DNA of 64,000 bases from an uncultured Aquimarina sp. (GTDB lineage Bacteria > Bacteroidota > Bacteroidia > Flavobacteriales > Flavobacteriaceae), in NCBI RefSeq assembly GCF_947496855.1, contig NZ_CANMED010000003.1:434001-498000 (forward strand), read 5' to 3'. The notes beneath the pieces are model-generated. The model worked only from the letters and a program-made list of their open reading frames with translations, had not been told where the DNA came from and ran no database searches. The translations under genes and the position numbers were made by a program. Of the stretch, positions 17,694-26,346 are shown piece after piece (the first letter of the stretch is position 1; each line of letters starts with the position of its first letter).

Positions 17694-17733
17694 GAAAAAA
17701 ACAGCCTCTTATCAAAAAGAGGCTGTTTTTTTT
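17694..17733. terminator. Intrinsic terminator after the NTF2-like gene
   Basis: AACAGCCTCTT pairs perfectly with AAGAGGCTGTT across a 6-nt loop, followed by a run of T. Confidence 0.95.
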
Positions 17734-17865
17734 GGTATGCCTTTTGAAATATACTCTTTAGTATAGTTATATTTAAGCTATGAACCGATTTTAAGATGAT
17801 AATTTAAAACCATAATTATACTGAAATTAAAAAAAAACTGTTTTAAACATAAAAACTTTCATATT

Positions 17866-18726
17866 ATGAGAACATTAGTGCTTTCGATATTTTGCACAGT
17901 TATTTTTGGAAACCTATATGCACAAAAAGAAAAAATAAAAGGTAATAAAATTGTGATGATTGAGCAGAAAATATTAGATGCTTTTCATACGATATTACTT
18001 TATGACAATTTTGAAGTGAGCCTTCAGGAAGATAGTGATAATATTGTCACTATAGAAGCAGATAGTAATCTTCAAGAACACATCAATATAGAAGTACAAG
18101 ATAGTATCCTAAAAATAAAATCTGACAAAACGATCAAAAGATCAAAAGCATTGAATATTAAAATATTATATGCTCAAAATTTACAAAAAATTGTAATCTA
18201 CGATAAAGTGGAGCTAAAATCTTTATCATCTATCAAATCACCAAAACTACGTATTGAAGCCAACGATAATTCTGAAGTATTTCTGTCTGTAGACACAGGT
18301 AAATTAACGGGTATATCTAATGGAAAAGCTGATCTCGAATTACATACCAAATCAGAAGAAGCCTTTTATCAGGTAAACGAAAATTCAGAATTAAAAGGGA
18401 TCATAACCGCAGATAGTCTAAAGATTGATTTATATCAAAAAGGATATGCTAAATTAGAAGGAGAGGTTAAATCAATGCTGGTAAGAGCTGATGGAGGTAC
18501 TGATTTTTATGGTGAAAAATTGACATCAGGCAAAATCTCTATTATTGCTGAAGGTTCTAGTGATTGCTACGTATTGGCCAATGAAGAAATTACTATTGAA
18601 GCTAAGGACGAGACAGAAATATATTTATTAGGGGAACCTACAATTAATATGACGATGTTTGCCAACGAAGCTACTTTATACAAGAAAAAAATTGACTACA
18701 GTCCGAGTAGACTCAAATTAAAATAG
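17866..18726 (+). CDS. GIN domain (DUF2807-like) exported protein
   Basis: 286 residues with a signal peptide ending at about residue 19 (NLYAQ). The pattern FHTILLYDNFEVSLQEDSDNIVTIEADSNLQEHI at the N-terminus parallels the head GIN protein at 15908, and the remainder is regular beta structure of the DUF2807 kind, without the TSGA turns. It is a diverged second GIN protein. Role unknown, probably envelope. Confidence 0.85.
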   Translation: MRTLVLSIFCTVIFGNLYAQKEKIKGNKIVMIEQKILDAFHTILLYDNFEVSLQEDSDNIVTIEADSNLQEHINIEVQDSILKIKSDKTIKRSKALNIKILYAQNLQKIVIYDKVELKSLSSIKSPKLRIEANDNSEVFLSVDTGKLTGISNGKADLELHTKSEEAFYQVNENSELKGIITADSLKIDLYQKGYAKLEGEVKSMLVRADGGTDFYGEKLTSGKISIIAEGSSDCYVLANEEITIEAKDETEIYLLGEPTINMTMFANEATLYKKKIDYSPSRLKLK

Positions 18727-18741
18727 AAATTCTTAAAAATA

Positions 18742-18778
18742 TTAGACCTGACTAATTTTAAAAAATAGTCAGGTCTAA
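18742..18778. terminator. Bidirectional hairpin between GIN gene and trxB
   Basis: TTAGACCTGACTA pairs with TAGTCAGGTCTAA over an 11-nt AT loop; A/T runs on both sides. It separates convergent genes. Confidence 0.85.
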
Positions 18779-18800
18779 AAATATTTTCTATTTAATCTTA

Positions 18801-19769
18801 TTAAGCAGAAACTTCTTCACTAGTTTCTACAGTCGCTAGATATCTTTCTGCATCTAATGCCGCCATACAACCAGTACCAGCTGCAGTAACTGCTTGTCTA
18901 TATTCTTTATCCTGAACATCACCTGATGCAAATACTCCTGGAATATTCGTTTTAGTAGATTTACCTTCTGTGATGATATATCCGGTATCATCCATATCGA
19001 TCTGACTCTTAAAAATATCTGTATTTGGCTTATGACCAATCGCAATAAACAATCCAGTAATAGAAATCTCTGATTTCTCTCCTGTTTGGTTGTTCACCAT
19101 ACGTAAACCTTCAACTACCTGATCACCAATAACCTCATCAACTTCTGTATTATATAATACTTTAAGATTAGGCGTATTATTTACACGATGCTGCATAGCT
19201 TTAGACGCTCTCATAAAATCTTTACGAACTAACATAGTTACACTAGAACAGATGTTAGATAAGTATGTAGCTTCTTCCGCAGCTGTATCTCCAGCACCAA
19301 CAATAGCAACATCTTGACCTTTATAAAAAAATCCATCACAAACTGCACAGGCGGAAACTCCACCTCCACGTAATTTCTGTTCGCTAGGTAATCCTAAATA
19401 TTTAGCAGTAGCCCCTGTAGAAATAATTACAGCTTCGGCTTCAATTTGTTTTGTATTATCTACAGTAACTTTATGAATCCCTCCTACTTCTTTGCTAAAT
19501 TCTACGGCAGTAACCATTCCAATTCGTACTTCTGTACCAAAACGTTCTGCTTGCTGCTGTAATTGTACCATCATTGTTGGGCCATCAATACCTTCAGGAT
19601 ATCCAGGAAAATTATCCACCTCTGTAGTAGTAGTTAACTGTCCCCCTGGCTCCATACCGGTATACATAATAGGTTTAAGATCTGCTCGCGCTGCATAAAT
19701 TGCTGCAGTATATCCTGCTGGTCCTGAACCTACAATTAGGCATTTTATTCTTTCTATTGTATCTGACAT
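18801..19769 (-). CDS. trxB: Thioredoxin-disulfide reductase
   Basis: 322 residues, the usual length. FAD site GSGPAG (14-19), redox-active CAVC (Cys141, Cys144), NADPH site GAGDTAAEEA (158-167) and C-terminal FAD motif GVFASGDV. It catalyses NADPH-dependent reduction of thioredoxin in the cytoplasm. Single gene, convergent with the GIN gene. Confidence 0.98.
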   Translation of the reverse strand: MSDTIERIKCLIVGSGPAGYTAAIYAARADLKPIMYTGMEPGGQLTTTTEVDNFPGYPEGIDGPTMMVQLQQQAERFGTEVRIGMVTAVEFSKEVGGIHKVTVDNTKQIEAEAVIISTGATAKYLGLPSEQKLRGGGVSACAVCDGFFYKGQDVAIVGAGDTAAEEATYLSNICSSVTMLVRKDFMRASKAMQHRVNNTPNLKVLYNTEVDEVIGDQVVEGLRMVNNQTGEKSEISITGLFIAIGHKPNTDIFKSQIDMDDTGYIITEGKSTKTNIPGVFASGDVQDKEYRQAVTAAGTGCMAALDAERYLATVETSEEVSA

Positions 19770-19964
19770 AATCTTTTTCGGTTTATCTGATGTAAAAGTA
19801 GCAATTTGAACAGAAACCTTACATTAAAGTTATTAAGAATTGTTATAAGATTATAGACATCCTAAATAAATACTAGAATAAAATATTAATAAAAAACACT
19901 AAATGTCAGTCGAAAAATTAAAATTCGGATTAGATATTCTACATTTATTCCAAAATATAGAAAA

Positions 19965-20585
19965 ATGACACTTTTCGATACTTTGGATATTTTGGGAACA
20001 ATTGCCTTTGCCATTTCAGGAGCATTGAGTGCTATGAACAGAAGATTAGATCTTTTCGGAATTTTTATTATTGCTTTTGTCACTGCGGTTGGTGGAGGAA
20101 CACTGAGAGATGTTCTTATTGGAGCAACTCCTGTTGCATGGATGCAAAATACATTAAACCTATATATTATCGGTGGCGTTACTGGTTTATCAATTATTTT
20201 TAGAAATAAACTAGATTATCTCAAGAAATCACTTTTCTTATTCGATACTATAGGATTAGGGATTTTTACAATTATAGGAGTAGAAACTGGAATACATACG
20301 GAGCTTGATCCTATTGTATCTGTTGCATTAGGAACCATGACCGGATGTTTCGGAGGAGTGATTAGAGATATTTTATGTAATGAAATTCCGGTGATTTTCA
20401 GAAAAGAAGTTTATGCTACAGCATCAATCGCCGGAGGAATTTGTTTTATGATCTTGTATTCACTAAACATACCTATAAATATCATATATATTTCTACCAC
20501 ATTATTGATTATTATTATACGTTTATTAGTCGTGAAATTTAAAGTTTCGCTGCCTATGTTTCCGGTTAGAAATCAGAATAATTAA
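19965..20585 (+). CDS. Trimeric intracellular cation (TRIC) channel family protein, UPF0126
   Basis: 206 residues with two TRIC/UPF0126 repeats. Both carry the glycine-rich kinked helix: VTAVGGGTLRDVLIG (about 35-50) and MTGCFGGVIRDILCNEIP (about 125-142). Six or seven helices. The family forms homotrimeric K+-permeable channels. Single gene; decayed sequence follows. Confidence 0.93.
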   Translation: MTLFDTLDILGTIAFAISGALSAMNRRLDLFGIFIIAFVTAVGGGTLRDVLIGATPVAWMQNTLNLYIIGGVTGLSIIFRNKLDYLKKSLFLFDTIGLGIFTIIGVETGIHTELDPIVSVALGTMTGCFGGVIRDILCNEIPVIFRKEVYATASIAGGICFMILYSLNIPINIIYISTTLLIIIIRLLVVKFKVSLPMFPVRNQNN

Positions 20586-20606
20586 TGGTATTCGTCAAAA
20601 AAATGA

Positions 20607-21038
20607 TTGTTATGTTTCAACTATCTAATATTCAACATCAAGAAAATCAATCTAGATCTCAATAATTCAAAATTTGAAAAACAGTTTAGAGATGGTTATC
20701 TTAACCCTTCTTTGTTTATTCACGAAGCTCACTTGAGATTAGCGTGGATACTTAAATATGGTGTTGATACTGCTTGTAGGAGGAATTTCTAATCAAATTT
20801 TAGCTTTTGTGACTCAATTAGGTAAAACGGATAAATTTAATAAGCCTTTACCACTACTACCGTTAAAACTGTGAATCATTTTGTACAAAAATCAAATACC
20901 TTTTAGGGTTTTATTACTGAATTCCCTAGACTGAAATATAATCTTAAAGAATTATTAGGTTCTCACTATGGATTTCATATTTTTAATTCCGAAGAGGCCA
21001 AGACGCAATATTTAGAACCAGATATATCACTCTTTTAA
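20607..21038 (+). pseudogene. Decayed gene of a conserved flavobacterial protein (frameshifts plus stop)
   Basis: Three frames together give one protein-like string: SKFEKQFRDGYLNPSLFIHEAHLRLAW, then after a frameshift ISNQILAFVTQLGKTDKFNK, then after another frameshift TVKTVNHFVQKSNTF, an in-frame TAG, and FITEFPRLKYNLKELLGSHY ending EYLEPD-like at 21038. I recognise the pattern of a roughly 120-residue uncharacterised protein of Flavobacteriia (HEAHLRLAW ... YLEPDLLPF-like). At least two frameshifts and one stop show it is dead. The rest of the gap to 21376 holds only the fabV promoter and an inverted repeat. Confidence 0.8.
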
Positions 21039-21266
21039 TGAAATTACACAACAAGTAACATCCATATTTGTTTAAAAGAAATCAAATTAATCTGAGTTAC
21101 GTAAAATGTGTAGATAAAATTTAGTTACTAATAATTATATTTTTATCAACCTACATAGCCTCAGAATCTATAAAGAGGATTGATAAGTTAGATTATTCTA
21201 ACACAGGGCACCTTATAAAAACAAAACACTTAATTTAATGCTAGTTTAAGTCGTTTTTACTATTTT

Positions 21267-21318
21267 AATTATCCGGTTGTTTACTCGTTTATCTATTGCT
21301 AAAAATAACCGAATAATT
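21267..21318. repeat. Inverted repeat upstream of fabV
   Basis: AATTATCCGGTTGTTT (21267-21282) pairs with AAATAACCGAATAATT (21303-21318), two differences, both G-U compatible, 20-nt spacer. It sits directly before the fabV -33 element, so it may be a regulator site or the terminator of lost upstream genes. Confidence 0.45.
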
Positions 21319-21320
21319 TC

Positions 21321-21352
21321 TTTGGAAATCGATACTTTTTAGGCTATGTTCG
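21321..21352 (+). promoter_or_regulatory. fabV promoter (TTTG-N20-TATGTTCG)
   Basis: TTTG at 21321-21324, 20-bp spacer, TATGTTCG at 21345-21352 (one change from TAnnTTTG). The ATG is 25 bp downstream. Confidence 0.6.
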
Positions 21353-21376
21353 TATATTCAGAAAAGAATTTACACA

Positions 21377-22570
21377 ATGATCATAGAACCTAGAACTCGC
21401 GGATTCATTTGCCTAACTGCACATCCAAAAGGGTGCGAACAAAATGTAATAAACCAAATAGATTATATCAAATCAAAAGGAGCCATAAACGGACCTAAAA
21501 AAGTACTTATTATTGGTGCTTCTACGGGTTTTGGTCTAGCCTCCAGAATTACTAGTGCATTTGGTTCTGATGCTGCTACGATTGGTGTGTTTTTAGAAAA
21601 ACCACCTAAGCCTAATAGACCTGCTTCTCCAGGATGGTATAATACCGCTGCTTTTGAAACACAGGCACAGCAAGCCGGTTTATATGCGAAAAGTATTAAC
21701 GGGGACGCTTTTTCTAATGAAATTAAACAGCAAACTATAGCACTCATCAAACAAGACCTAGGACAAATAGATCTAATAATTTATAGTTTAGCATCACCAG
21801 TACGTGTACATCCAGAAACTGGAGTAAAACATAAATCTGTTCTGAAGCCTATAGGTGATCCATATACCAATAAAACGGTAGACTTTCATACAGGGAACAT
21901 CTCTCAGGTATCTATAGAACCTGCTACAGAAGAGGATATAGAAAACACTGTAACGGTAATGGGTGGAGAGGATTGGAAATTCTGGATAGATGCTTTGCAA
22001 AAAGAAGATTTATTAGCTCCAGAAGCTAAAACTATTGCTTACTCTTATATCGGTCCAAAACTTACAGAACCTGTTTACCGAAAAGGAACTATAGGTAGCG
22101 CCAAAGATCATTTAGAAGCTACAGCGTTCGATATCACCAAATCACTTGATAGTATTAATGGAAAAGCGTATGTTTCTGTAAACAAAGCCTTGGTAACACA
22201 GGCTAGTTCGGCAATCCCGGTAATCCCATTATATATTTCTCTTTTGTATAAAATCATGAAAGAAAATGATATTCACGAAGGGTGTATAGAACAAATCCAA
22301 CGTTTATTTGCGGATAGAGTATATAACAATCAAGAAACACCTACAGATGATCAAGGTAGAATACGCGTTGATGATTGGGAAATGCGTGAAGATATTCAAG
22401 CTAAAATAAAAGAATTATGGGATAATGCCACTACAGAAACCTTGGCAGCAATTGGTGATCTAGAAGGATATAGTAATGATTTCTTTAATTTATTCGGTTT
22501 CAAAGTAACTGGAGTTGATTATGATCAGGATGTAAACGAAGTAGTAGAAATTCCTGGATTGCAAGCTTAA
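21377..22570 (+). CDS. fabV: FabV-type trans-2-enoyl-CoA/ACP reductase
   Basis: 397 residues, the normal length. Rossmann motif GASTGFGLA (48-56), the FabV-type active site Y234-x8-K243 (YRKGTIGSAK), and the GDAFSNEIK and SLASPVR segments typical of FabV/TER. It reduces enoyl thioesters with NAD(P)H, either as the last step of fatty-acid elongation (triclosan-resistant) or in the CoA form. Own promoter and terminator; monocistronic. Confidence 0.96.
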   Translation: MIIEPRTRGFICLTAHPKGCEQNVINQIDYIKSKGAINGPKKVLIIGASTGFGLASRITSAFGSDAATIGVFLEKPPKPNRPASPGWYNTAAFETQAQQAGLYAKSINGDAFSNEIKQQTIALIKQDLGQIDLIIYSLASPVRVHPETGVKHKSVLKPIGDPYTNKTVDFHTGNISQVSIEPATEEDIENTVTVMGGEDWKFWIDALQKEDLLAPEAKTIAYSYIGPKLTEPVYRKGTIGSAKDHLEATAFDITKSLDSINGKAYVSVNKALVTQASSAIPVIPLYISLLYKIMKENDIHEGCIEQIQRLFADRVYNNQETPTDDQGRIRVDDWEMREDIQAKIKELWDNATTETLAAIGDLEGYSNDFFNLFGFKVTGVDYDQDVNEVVEIPGLQA

Positions 22571-22591
22571 TATTCATTTTATATATAGAAC

Positions 22592-22631
22592 AACATCCCC
22601 TTTATAATTCATTTAGGGGATGTTTCTTTTG
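22592..22631 (+). terminator. fabV terminator
   Basis: AACATCCCC pairs with GGGGATGTT across an AT-rich loop, followed by TTCTTTT. Confidence 0.88.
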
Positions 22632-22699
22632 TATTTAGAATTAAAAAATTATTATGCGTTTATAAACGACTATCATAAAGTCTATAAAATATAAATAAG

Positions 22700-22726
22700 C
22701 ACAATTGCTGCTATGTAGTAATTGTG
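22700..22726. other. Short dyad in the fabV-tetR gap
   Basis: CACAATTGCT and AGTAATTGTG are inverted with one mismatch and a 7-nt spacer. Possible operator or hairpin; position far from the tetR promoter makes either uncertain. No gene is visible in 22632-22833. Confidence 0.25.
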
Positions 22727-22833
22727 TTCCATTGTAAATAACATCTAAAAATTAAAAAACGACAACGTTATCTTCGGAATCATTCAGTTAAACACATCAA
22801 AATTATAAATAAAGGTTAAACTATTTTTTATTT

Positions 22834-22849
22834 CTAAACGATTATTTAG
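22834..22849. promoter_or_regulatory. TetR-type operator 1 (CTAAACGATTATTTAG)
   Basis: Near-palindrome repeated at 23450-23465 with one base difference. It overlaps the -7 element of the tetR gene, as expected for autorepression. Confidence 0.75.
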
Positions 22850-22854
22850 TTTTG
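22847..22854 (+). promoter_or_regulatory. -7 element (TAGTTTTG) of the TetR gene
   Basis: Exact TAnnTTTG, 12 bp before the ATG; TTTT at 22824-22827 stands at the -33 distance (19-bp spacer). The operator overlaps its first bases. Confidence 0.6.
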
Positions 22855-22865
22855 TATAAGCAAAA

Positions 22866-23429
22866 ATGGCAAGAAAAAAAGAATATATAGAAGGAGAGGT
22901 AATCCAGAAAGCAATGAATGTATTTTGGCGTAATGGTTATGAAAACACATCTATGCAAATGCTTGAGAAAGAAATGGGTATAAACAAATTCTCTATATAC
23001 TCTAGCTTTGGAAATAAACACGGAGTTTTTGTTGAAAGTTTAAAAAGCTATAAGTTCAAAGTTAATTCGATTTTTGAAAAATTTAAAAACGCCTCCAAAG
23101 GAATAGAAGATATTAAACAATTCTTTTATGACTCAGTGATGCTATGTTCTCAAGAAGGGAATCAAAAAGGTTGTTTCATCACGAACACTTATAATGAATT
23201 TTCTGAAAGTGAAGATAAAATCATTAAAGAGGAAATGGAAACTTTCATGGATAACCTGAAAAGTTTAATCATTGAAAAATTGAAAAAGGATACTTCTAAA
23301 GATGAGGATACTATTCTGAAACAAGCTAATTATTTATTATTGGCAAAACATGGATTAGCTGCTGCCTCAAGAGTAAATAGCCAAAAAGAAATTAAAGATT
23401 ATATTGAAATAACTTTCAATAATTTATAA
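22866..23429 (+). CDS. TetR/AcrR family repressor
   Basis: 187 residues. The N-terminal helix-turn-helix is clear: VIQKAMNVFWRNGYENTSMQMLEKEMGINKFSIYSSFGNKHGVF, the usual TetR recognition segment. The C-terminal ligand domain contains QEGNQKGCFITNTYNEF, of the TetR_C type seen in AcuR/YxaF-like repressors. Its operator lies on its own promoter and in front of the next gene, so it most likely controls itself and the AhpD-like gene in answer to an electrophile or oxidant. Inducer unknown. Confidence 0.93.
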   Translation: MARKKEYIEGEVIQKAMNVFWRNGYENTSMQMLEKEMGINKFSIYSSFGNKHGVFVESLKSYKFKVNSIFEKFKNASKGIEDIKQFFYDSVMLCSQEGNQKGCFITNTYNEFSESEDKIIKEEMETFMDNLKSLIIEKLKKDTSKDEDTILKQANYLLLAKHGLAAASRVNSQKEIKDYIEITFNNL

Positions 23430-23449
23430 ACCCTTTTTTTAATCAATAA

Positions 23450-23465
23450 CTAAACGATTGTTTAG
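23450..23465. promoter_or_regulatory. TetR-type operator 2 (CTAAACGATTGTTTAG)
   Basis: CTAAAC and GTTTAG arms are perfectly inverted around GATT. Only one base differs from operator 1. It lies 22 bp before the AhpD-like start codon. Confidence 0.78.
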
Positions 23466-23486
23466 CTAAAATAACAATAAAATATT

Positions 23487-24044
23487 ATGACAACATTAAA
23501 AGTTCACACTATCGAAACAGCTCCAGAAGCAAGTAAATCCCAACTAGAGGCATCTGTAAAAAGTTTTGGTATGTTACCTGGTTTGCACGGCGTTTTAGCA
23601 TCATCACCAGAAACATTAGAAGCATATAAAAATTTACATAGTTTGTTTTCAAATACATCTTTTAATGCAGAAGAACTTACCGTAGTTTGGCAAACCATTA
23701 ATGTAGAGAACGAGTGTCACTATTGTGTACCAGCACATACTGGTATTGCTCATATGATGAAGGTTGATGAAACGTTAATCGAATCATTGAGAAACGGAAC
23801 ACCTTTGAATAATGATAAGTTACAAGCACTACAGGACATGACATTAAAGATTGTTCGTAATCATGGTTATGTAACGGAAGAAGATTTACAAGCATTCTAT
23901 GATGCAGGATATGGCCAGCAACAAGTTCTAGAAATTATACTAGGACTTTCTCAAAAAATAATTAGCAACTATACAAATCATATAGCTAACACGCCTGTCG
24001 ATGAATCTTTTCAAAAATTTGCTTGGAAAAAGGAAACTGTTTAA
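23487..24044 (+). CDS. Carboxymuconolactone decarboxylase/AhpD-like protein
   Basis: 185 residues, all-helical CMD/AhpD fold. The redox and proton-relay motif E-CHYC-x3-H (NECHYCVPAHTG; Cys77, Cys80, His84) is complete, as in peroxidase-related AhpD proteins. Family role: alkylhydroperoxidase or reductase of peroxiredoxin partners. Placed directly behind the TetR gene with a matching operator, so probably a small inducible detoxification unit. Confidence 0.92.
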   Translation: MTTLKVHTIETAPEASKSQLEASVKSFGMLPGLHGVLASSPETLEAYKNLHSLFSNTSFNAEELTVVWQTINVENECHYCVPAHTGIAHMMKVDETLIESLRNGTPLNNDKLQALQDMTLKIVRNHGYVTEEDLQAFYDAGYGQQQVLEIILGLSQKIISNYTNHIANTPVDESFQKFAWKKETV

Positions 24045-24096
24045 CATAAACGTTAGAACGAATATGAAATTTGAAAAGCAATAGAAATGATAAATT

Positions 24097-24163
24097 GTCT
24101 TTCTGAGCTTGCCAAAGGTGTTTTAAATTACTAATTAAAAAACTTCGACAAGCTCAGATTGAC
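24097..24163. repeat. Palindromic interspersed element (CTGAGCTTG...CAAGCTCAG)
   Basis: GTCTTTCTGAGCTTGCCAAAG and CTTCGACAAGCTCAGATTGAC are imperfect inverted copies (about four mismatches in 21), with an AT-rich 25-nt loop. The core TTCGACAAGCTCAG is a well-known interspersed palindrome type in Bacteroidota genomes. It lies between the AhpD-like gene and the next lipoprotein and may act as a terminator or processed hairpin. Confidence 0.75.
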
Positions 24164-24224
24164 ACTATCCCATTATTTTTGAGGCTTAATATTTAATTTA
24201 CAATAACAACTAATCACTTATAAA

Positions 24225-25067
24225 ATGAATTTTAAACAAATAGTTTTTTTGGTCATGGGTCTGATTTTGATCTCCTGTAATGATAAAAATCAACCAAAGA
24301 CTGAGATAGTAACTCCTGAATCAAAAATCGTAAAAGAAACTACACCAACGTTTCAAAATAAAGGGCATGAATTAATCTATAATTTCGTAAAAAAAGTAGG
24401 AGATTATAATACACTTAGAAATAAAAAGGATGTAGTATATACTTATACCTATACAACACCCGATGGCAAAAGCGATATTTCAACAGAAAAATACATTTTT
24501 AACAACGAACTATCTTATGGCGAATATAGACAACACCAACGTACTTTACCTGATCTAGAAGGTATAATAGAACAGGCGTATGATGGTAATGAATATTGGT
24601 TAAAAAATAATGGGAAATTAGTAAAAGATAGCTTAGCATTAAAACGAGTAATATTTAGCAGACCCACTAACTTCTATTGGTTTGCAATGTTTCAAAAACT
24701 ATTAGATCCAGGATTGAAATACGAGTATTTAGGTAAAAAAAATCTAGAGAGTAAAAACTATGATGTTGTAAAAATTTCTTTTGAATCGCAAAACGAGAAA
24801 CCTACAGATATTTATCAACTTTATATAAATAAAGAGAGTGGATTAGTAGATCAATTTTTATTTACTGTAGCTGATTTTGGTGTTATAGAAACACCTTTTT
24901 TAATGCAAATGGAATATGAAAAAGTGGATGACATTTTAATTCCTAACAAACGTAAATACAAAAAATCTACTTGGGATGCAACGATAACTGAATCTCCTTG
25001 GATAGACGTAACTTGGACAAACATTAACTTTAATAATGGTTTGAAAAAGGAAGACTTCACGAAATAA
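24225..25067 (+). CDS. DUF6503-like lipoprotein
   Basis: 280 residues. Lipoprotein signal with lipobox ISC (Cys18), then a spacer and a single beta-rich domain starting at about residue 45 (GHELIYNFVKKVGDYNTLRNKKDVVYTYTY). The run of substrate-barrel-like strands (YEYLGKKNLESKNYDVVKISF, DIYQLYINKESGLVDQFLFTV) resembles DUF6503/LolA-like outer-membrane-associated lipoproteins of Bacteroidota. Function unknown. It is beyond the palindromic element, so co-transcription with the AhpD-like gene is uncertain. Confidence 0.75.
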   Translation: MNFKQIVFLVMGLILISCNDKNQPKTEIVTPESKIVKETTPTFQNKGHELIYNFVKKVGDYNTLRNKKDVVYTYTYTTPDGKSDISTEKYIFNNELSYGEYRQHQRTLPDLEGIIEQAYDGNEYWLKNNGKLVKDSLALKRVIFSRPTNFYWFAMFQKLLDPGLKYEYLGKKNLESKNYDVVKISFESQNEKPTDIYQLYINKESGLVDQFLFTVADFGVIETPFLMQMEYEKVDDILIPNKRKYKKSTWDATITESPWIDVTWTNINFNNGLKKEDFTK

Positions 25068-25070
25068 CAA

Positions 25071-25107
25071 AACGGGCAGAAGGGAAATGTTCTCCCTTTT
25101 GCCGTTT
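25071..25107 (+). terminator. Terminator after the DUF6503-like gene
   Basis: AACGGGCAGAAGGGA pairs with TCCCTTTTGCCGTT, one bulge and one wobble. No strong T-run follows. Confidence 0.6.
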
Positions 25108-25228
25108 ATGAATTGTTATACTTCAATAATAGTTCAACCTCTTCTAATTTACTTCAACCCAAATCATAACATTTTTTAAGGTTTTTAGACAAACAATTGA
25201 ACTTAGTTATATCAATTAGAAAAGATAC

Positions 25229-26329
25229 CTATTTCTGAATATTTTGTTTCTTTTCTGCTAATGTATTTTGTTCCATGATTTGTAACTCATTAGTAATTCT
25301 GCTCAGTAATACGTCAAAATCATTCTGGTTGATGAGATTACTTTCACGACCTGGAAAAATTTCTTCTGTAGGAATCCTATAATTAGGATCAATGGTAAAT
25401 TGATAAAAACTGGTAAGTAACTCTCCTTTAGCATTTACAAGAGGAACATCTAAAATAATTGAATCAACAGTATTATTTACCATATTAGGAATTATCCAAG
25501 GACGACTAGAGGTAAGAACATCTGGATCACGCCTTAGCGTAATATTCTTACTAGGTATTCGTTTTTTATTGGTATACCACTTACTATTAATTGCATCGTA
25601 GGCATCATACGTTTCTTTTGCTGTCTTTACAACATCTAAACTATCTAATGTGGATTCGATAATCATTGTTGCCGCCTGATTAAAAGGGAGCTCCGAATGC
25701 AAAGTTTTCATACCTATGTGTATCCCAAGTAAATTTGAATACACATCCTCAACCGAAAAACTAGAAAATTTTTCTGGTATAAAAGGAATAGTTGACGCAC
25801 CATACCAAGTAGAAATTTCGTGCCATAAAGAAAGATCATATGTTATCTTTCCTGCTAATAGAATACAATCGCTATTACTAAGCTGTTCTGGTACATTTAG
25901 ATATAAAGTTTTACGTCCTGCTTCTTTACGTAATGGCAAAACTACTTCTCCTTTCCCTCTGCTATTTAGAATGGTAGTGTATAGAAAGCGAGTCCAATCA
26001 ATTTGATCTCGTAAGTGACCAAAATCAATAAAACCGCCTTTATTTGTGTAAATCGTTCCAATACCTTCACTCTTATTTCCCATATAATGATGTTCATTCA
26101 GATCATCAATACTAATCACTTGATCAATGGAAACAAATGGCACTCCCCATATTTTTAAATCGTAGCCAAAAGCACAACAGGCTCTAATAATACGTGGAGG
26201 CGTTTTACTTAGATCAATAGGATCATCTTTTATACTTTGAGCACTTATGTTTAAAGGGGTAACAACAAGGCATAAAACTATAAAAAGTTTCACATAATGT
26301 AATGTTGTTCTGTAAATGACGAATTTCAT
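25229..26329 (-). CDS. DUF4056 domain protein, exported
   Basis: 366 residues. Signal peptide 1-31 (ending ISAQ). The DUF4056 pattern is plain: RIIRACCAFG near 48-57, EGIGTIYTNKGGFIDFGHLRDQIDW near 88-112 and LWHEISTWYGASTIPFIPEKFSSFSVEDVYSN in the middle, with conserved His, Glu and Asp that could form a metal or catalytic site. Family function unknown. It is the last gene of the carotenoid-glycosylation operon, 17 bp after the TPR gene. Confidence 0.8.
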   Translation of the reverse strand: MKFVIYRTTLHYVKLFIVLCLVVTPLNISAQSIKDDPIDLSKTPPRIIRACCAFGYDLKIWGVPFVSIDQVISIDDLNEHHYMGNKSEGIGTIYTNKGGFIDFGHLRDQIDWTRFLYTTILNSRGKGEVVLPLRKEAGRKTLYLNVPEQLSNSDCILLAGKITYDLSLWHEISTWYGASTIPFIPEKFSSFSVEDVYSNLLGIHIGMKTLHSELPFNQAATMIIESTLDSLDVVKTAKETYDAYDAINSKWYTNKKRIPSKNITLRRDPDVLTSSRPWIIPNMVNNTVDSIILDVPLVNAKGELLTSFYQFTIDPNYRIPTEEIFPGRESNLINQNDFDVLLSRITNELQIMEQNTLAEKKQNIQK

Positions 26330-26346
26330 GGAGCTAGATGATAATA

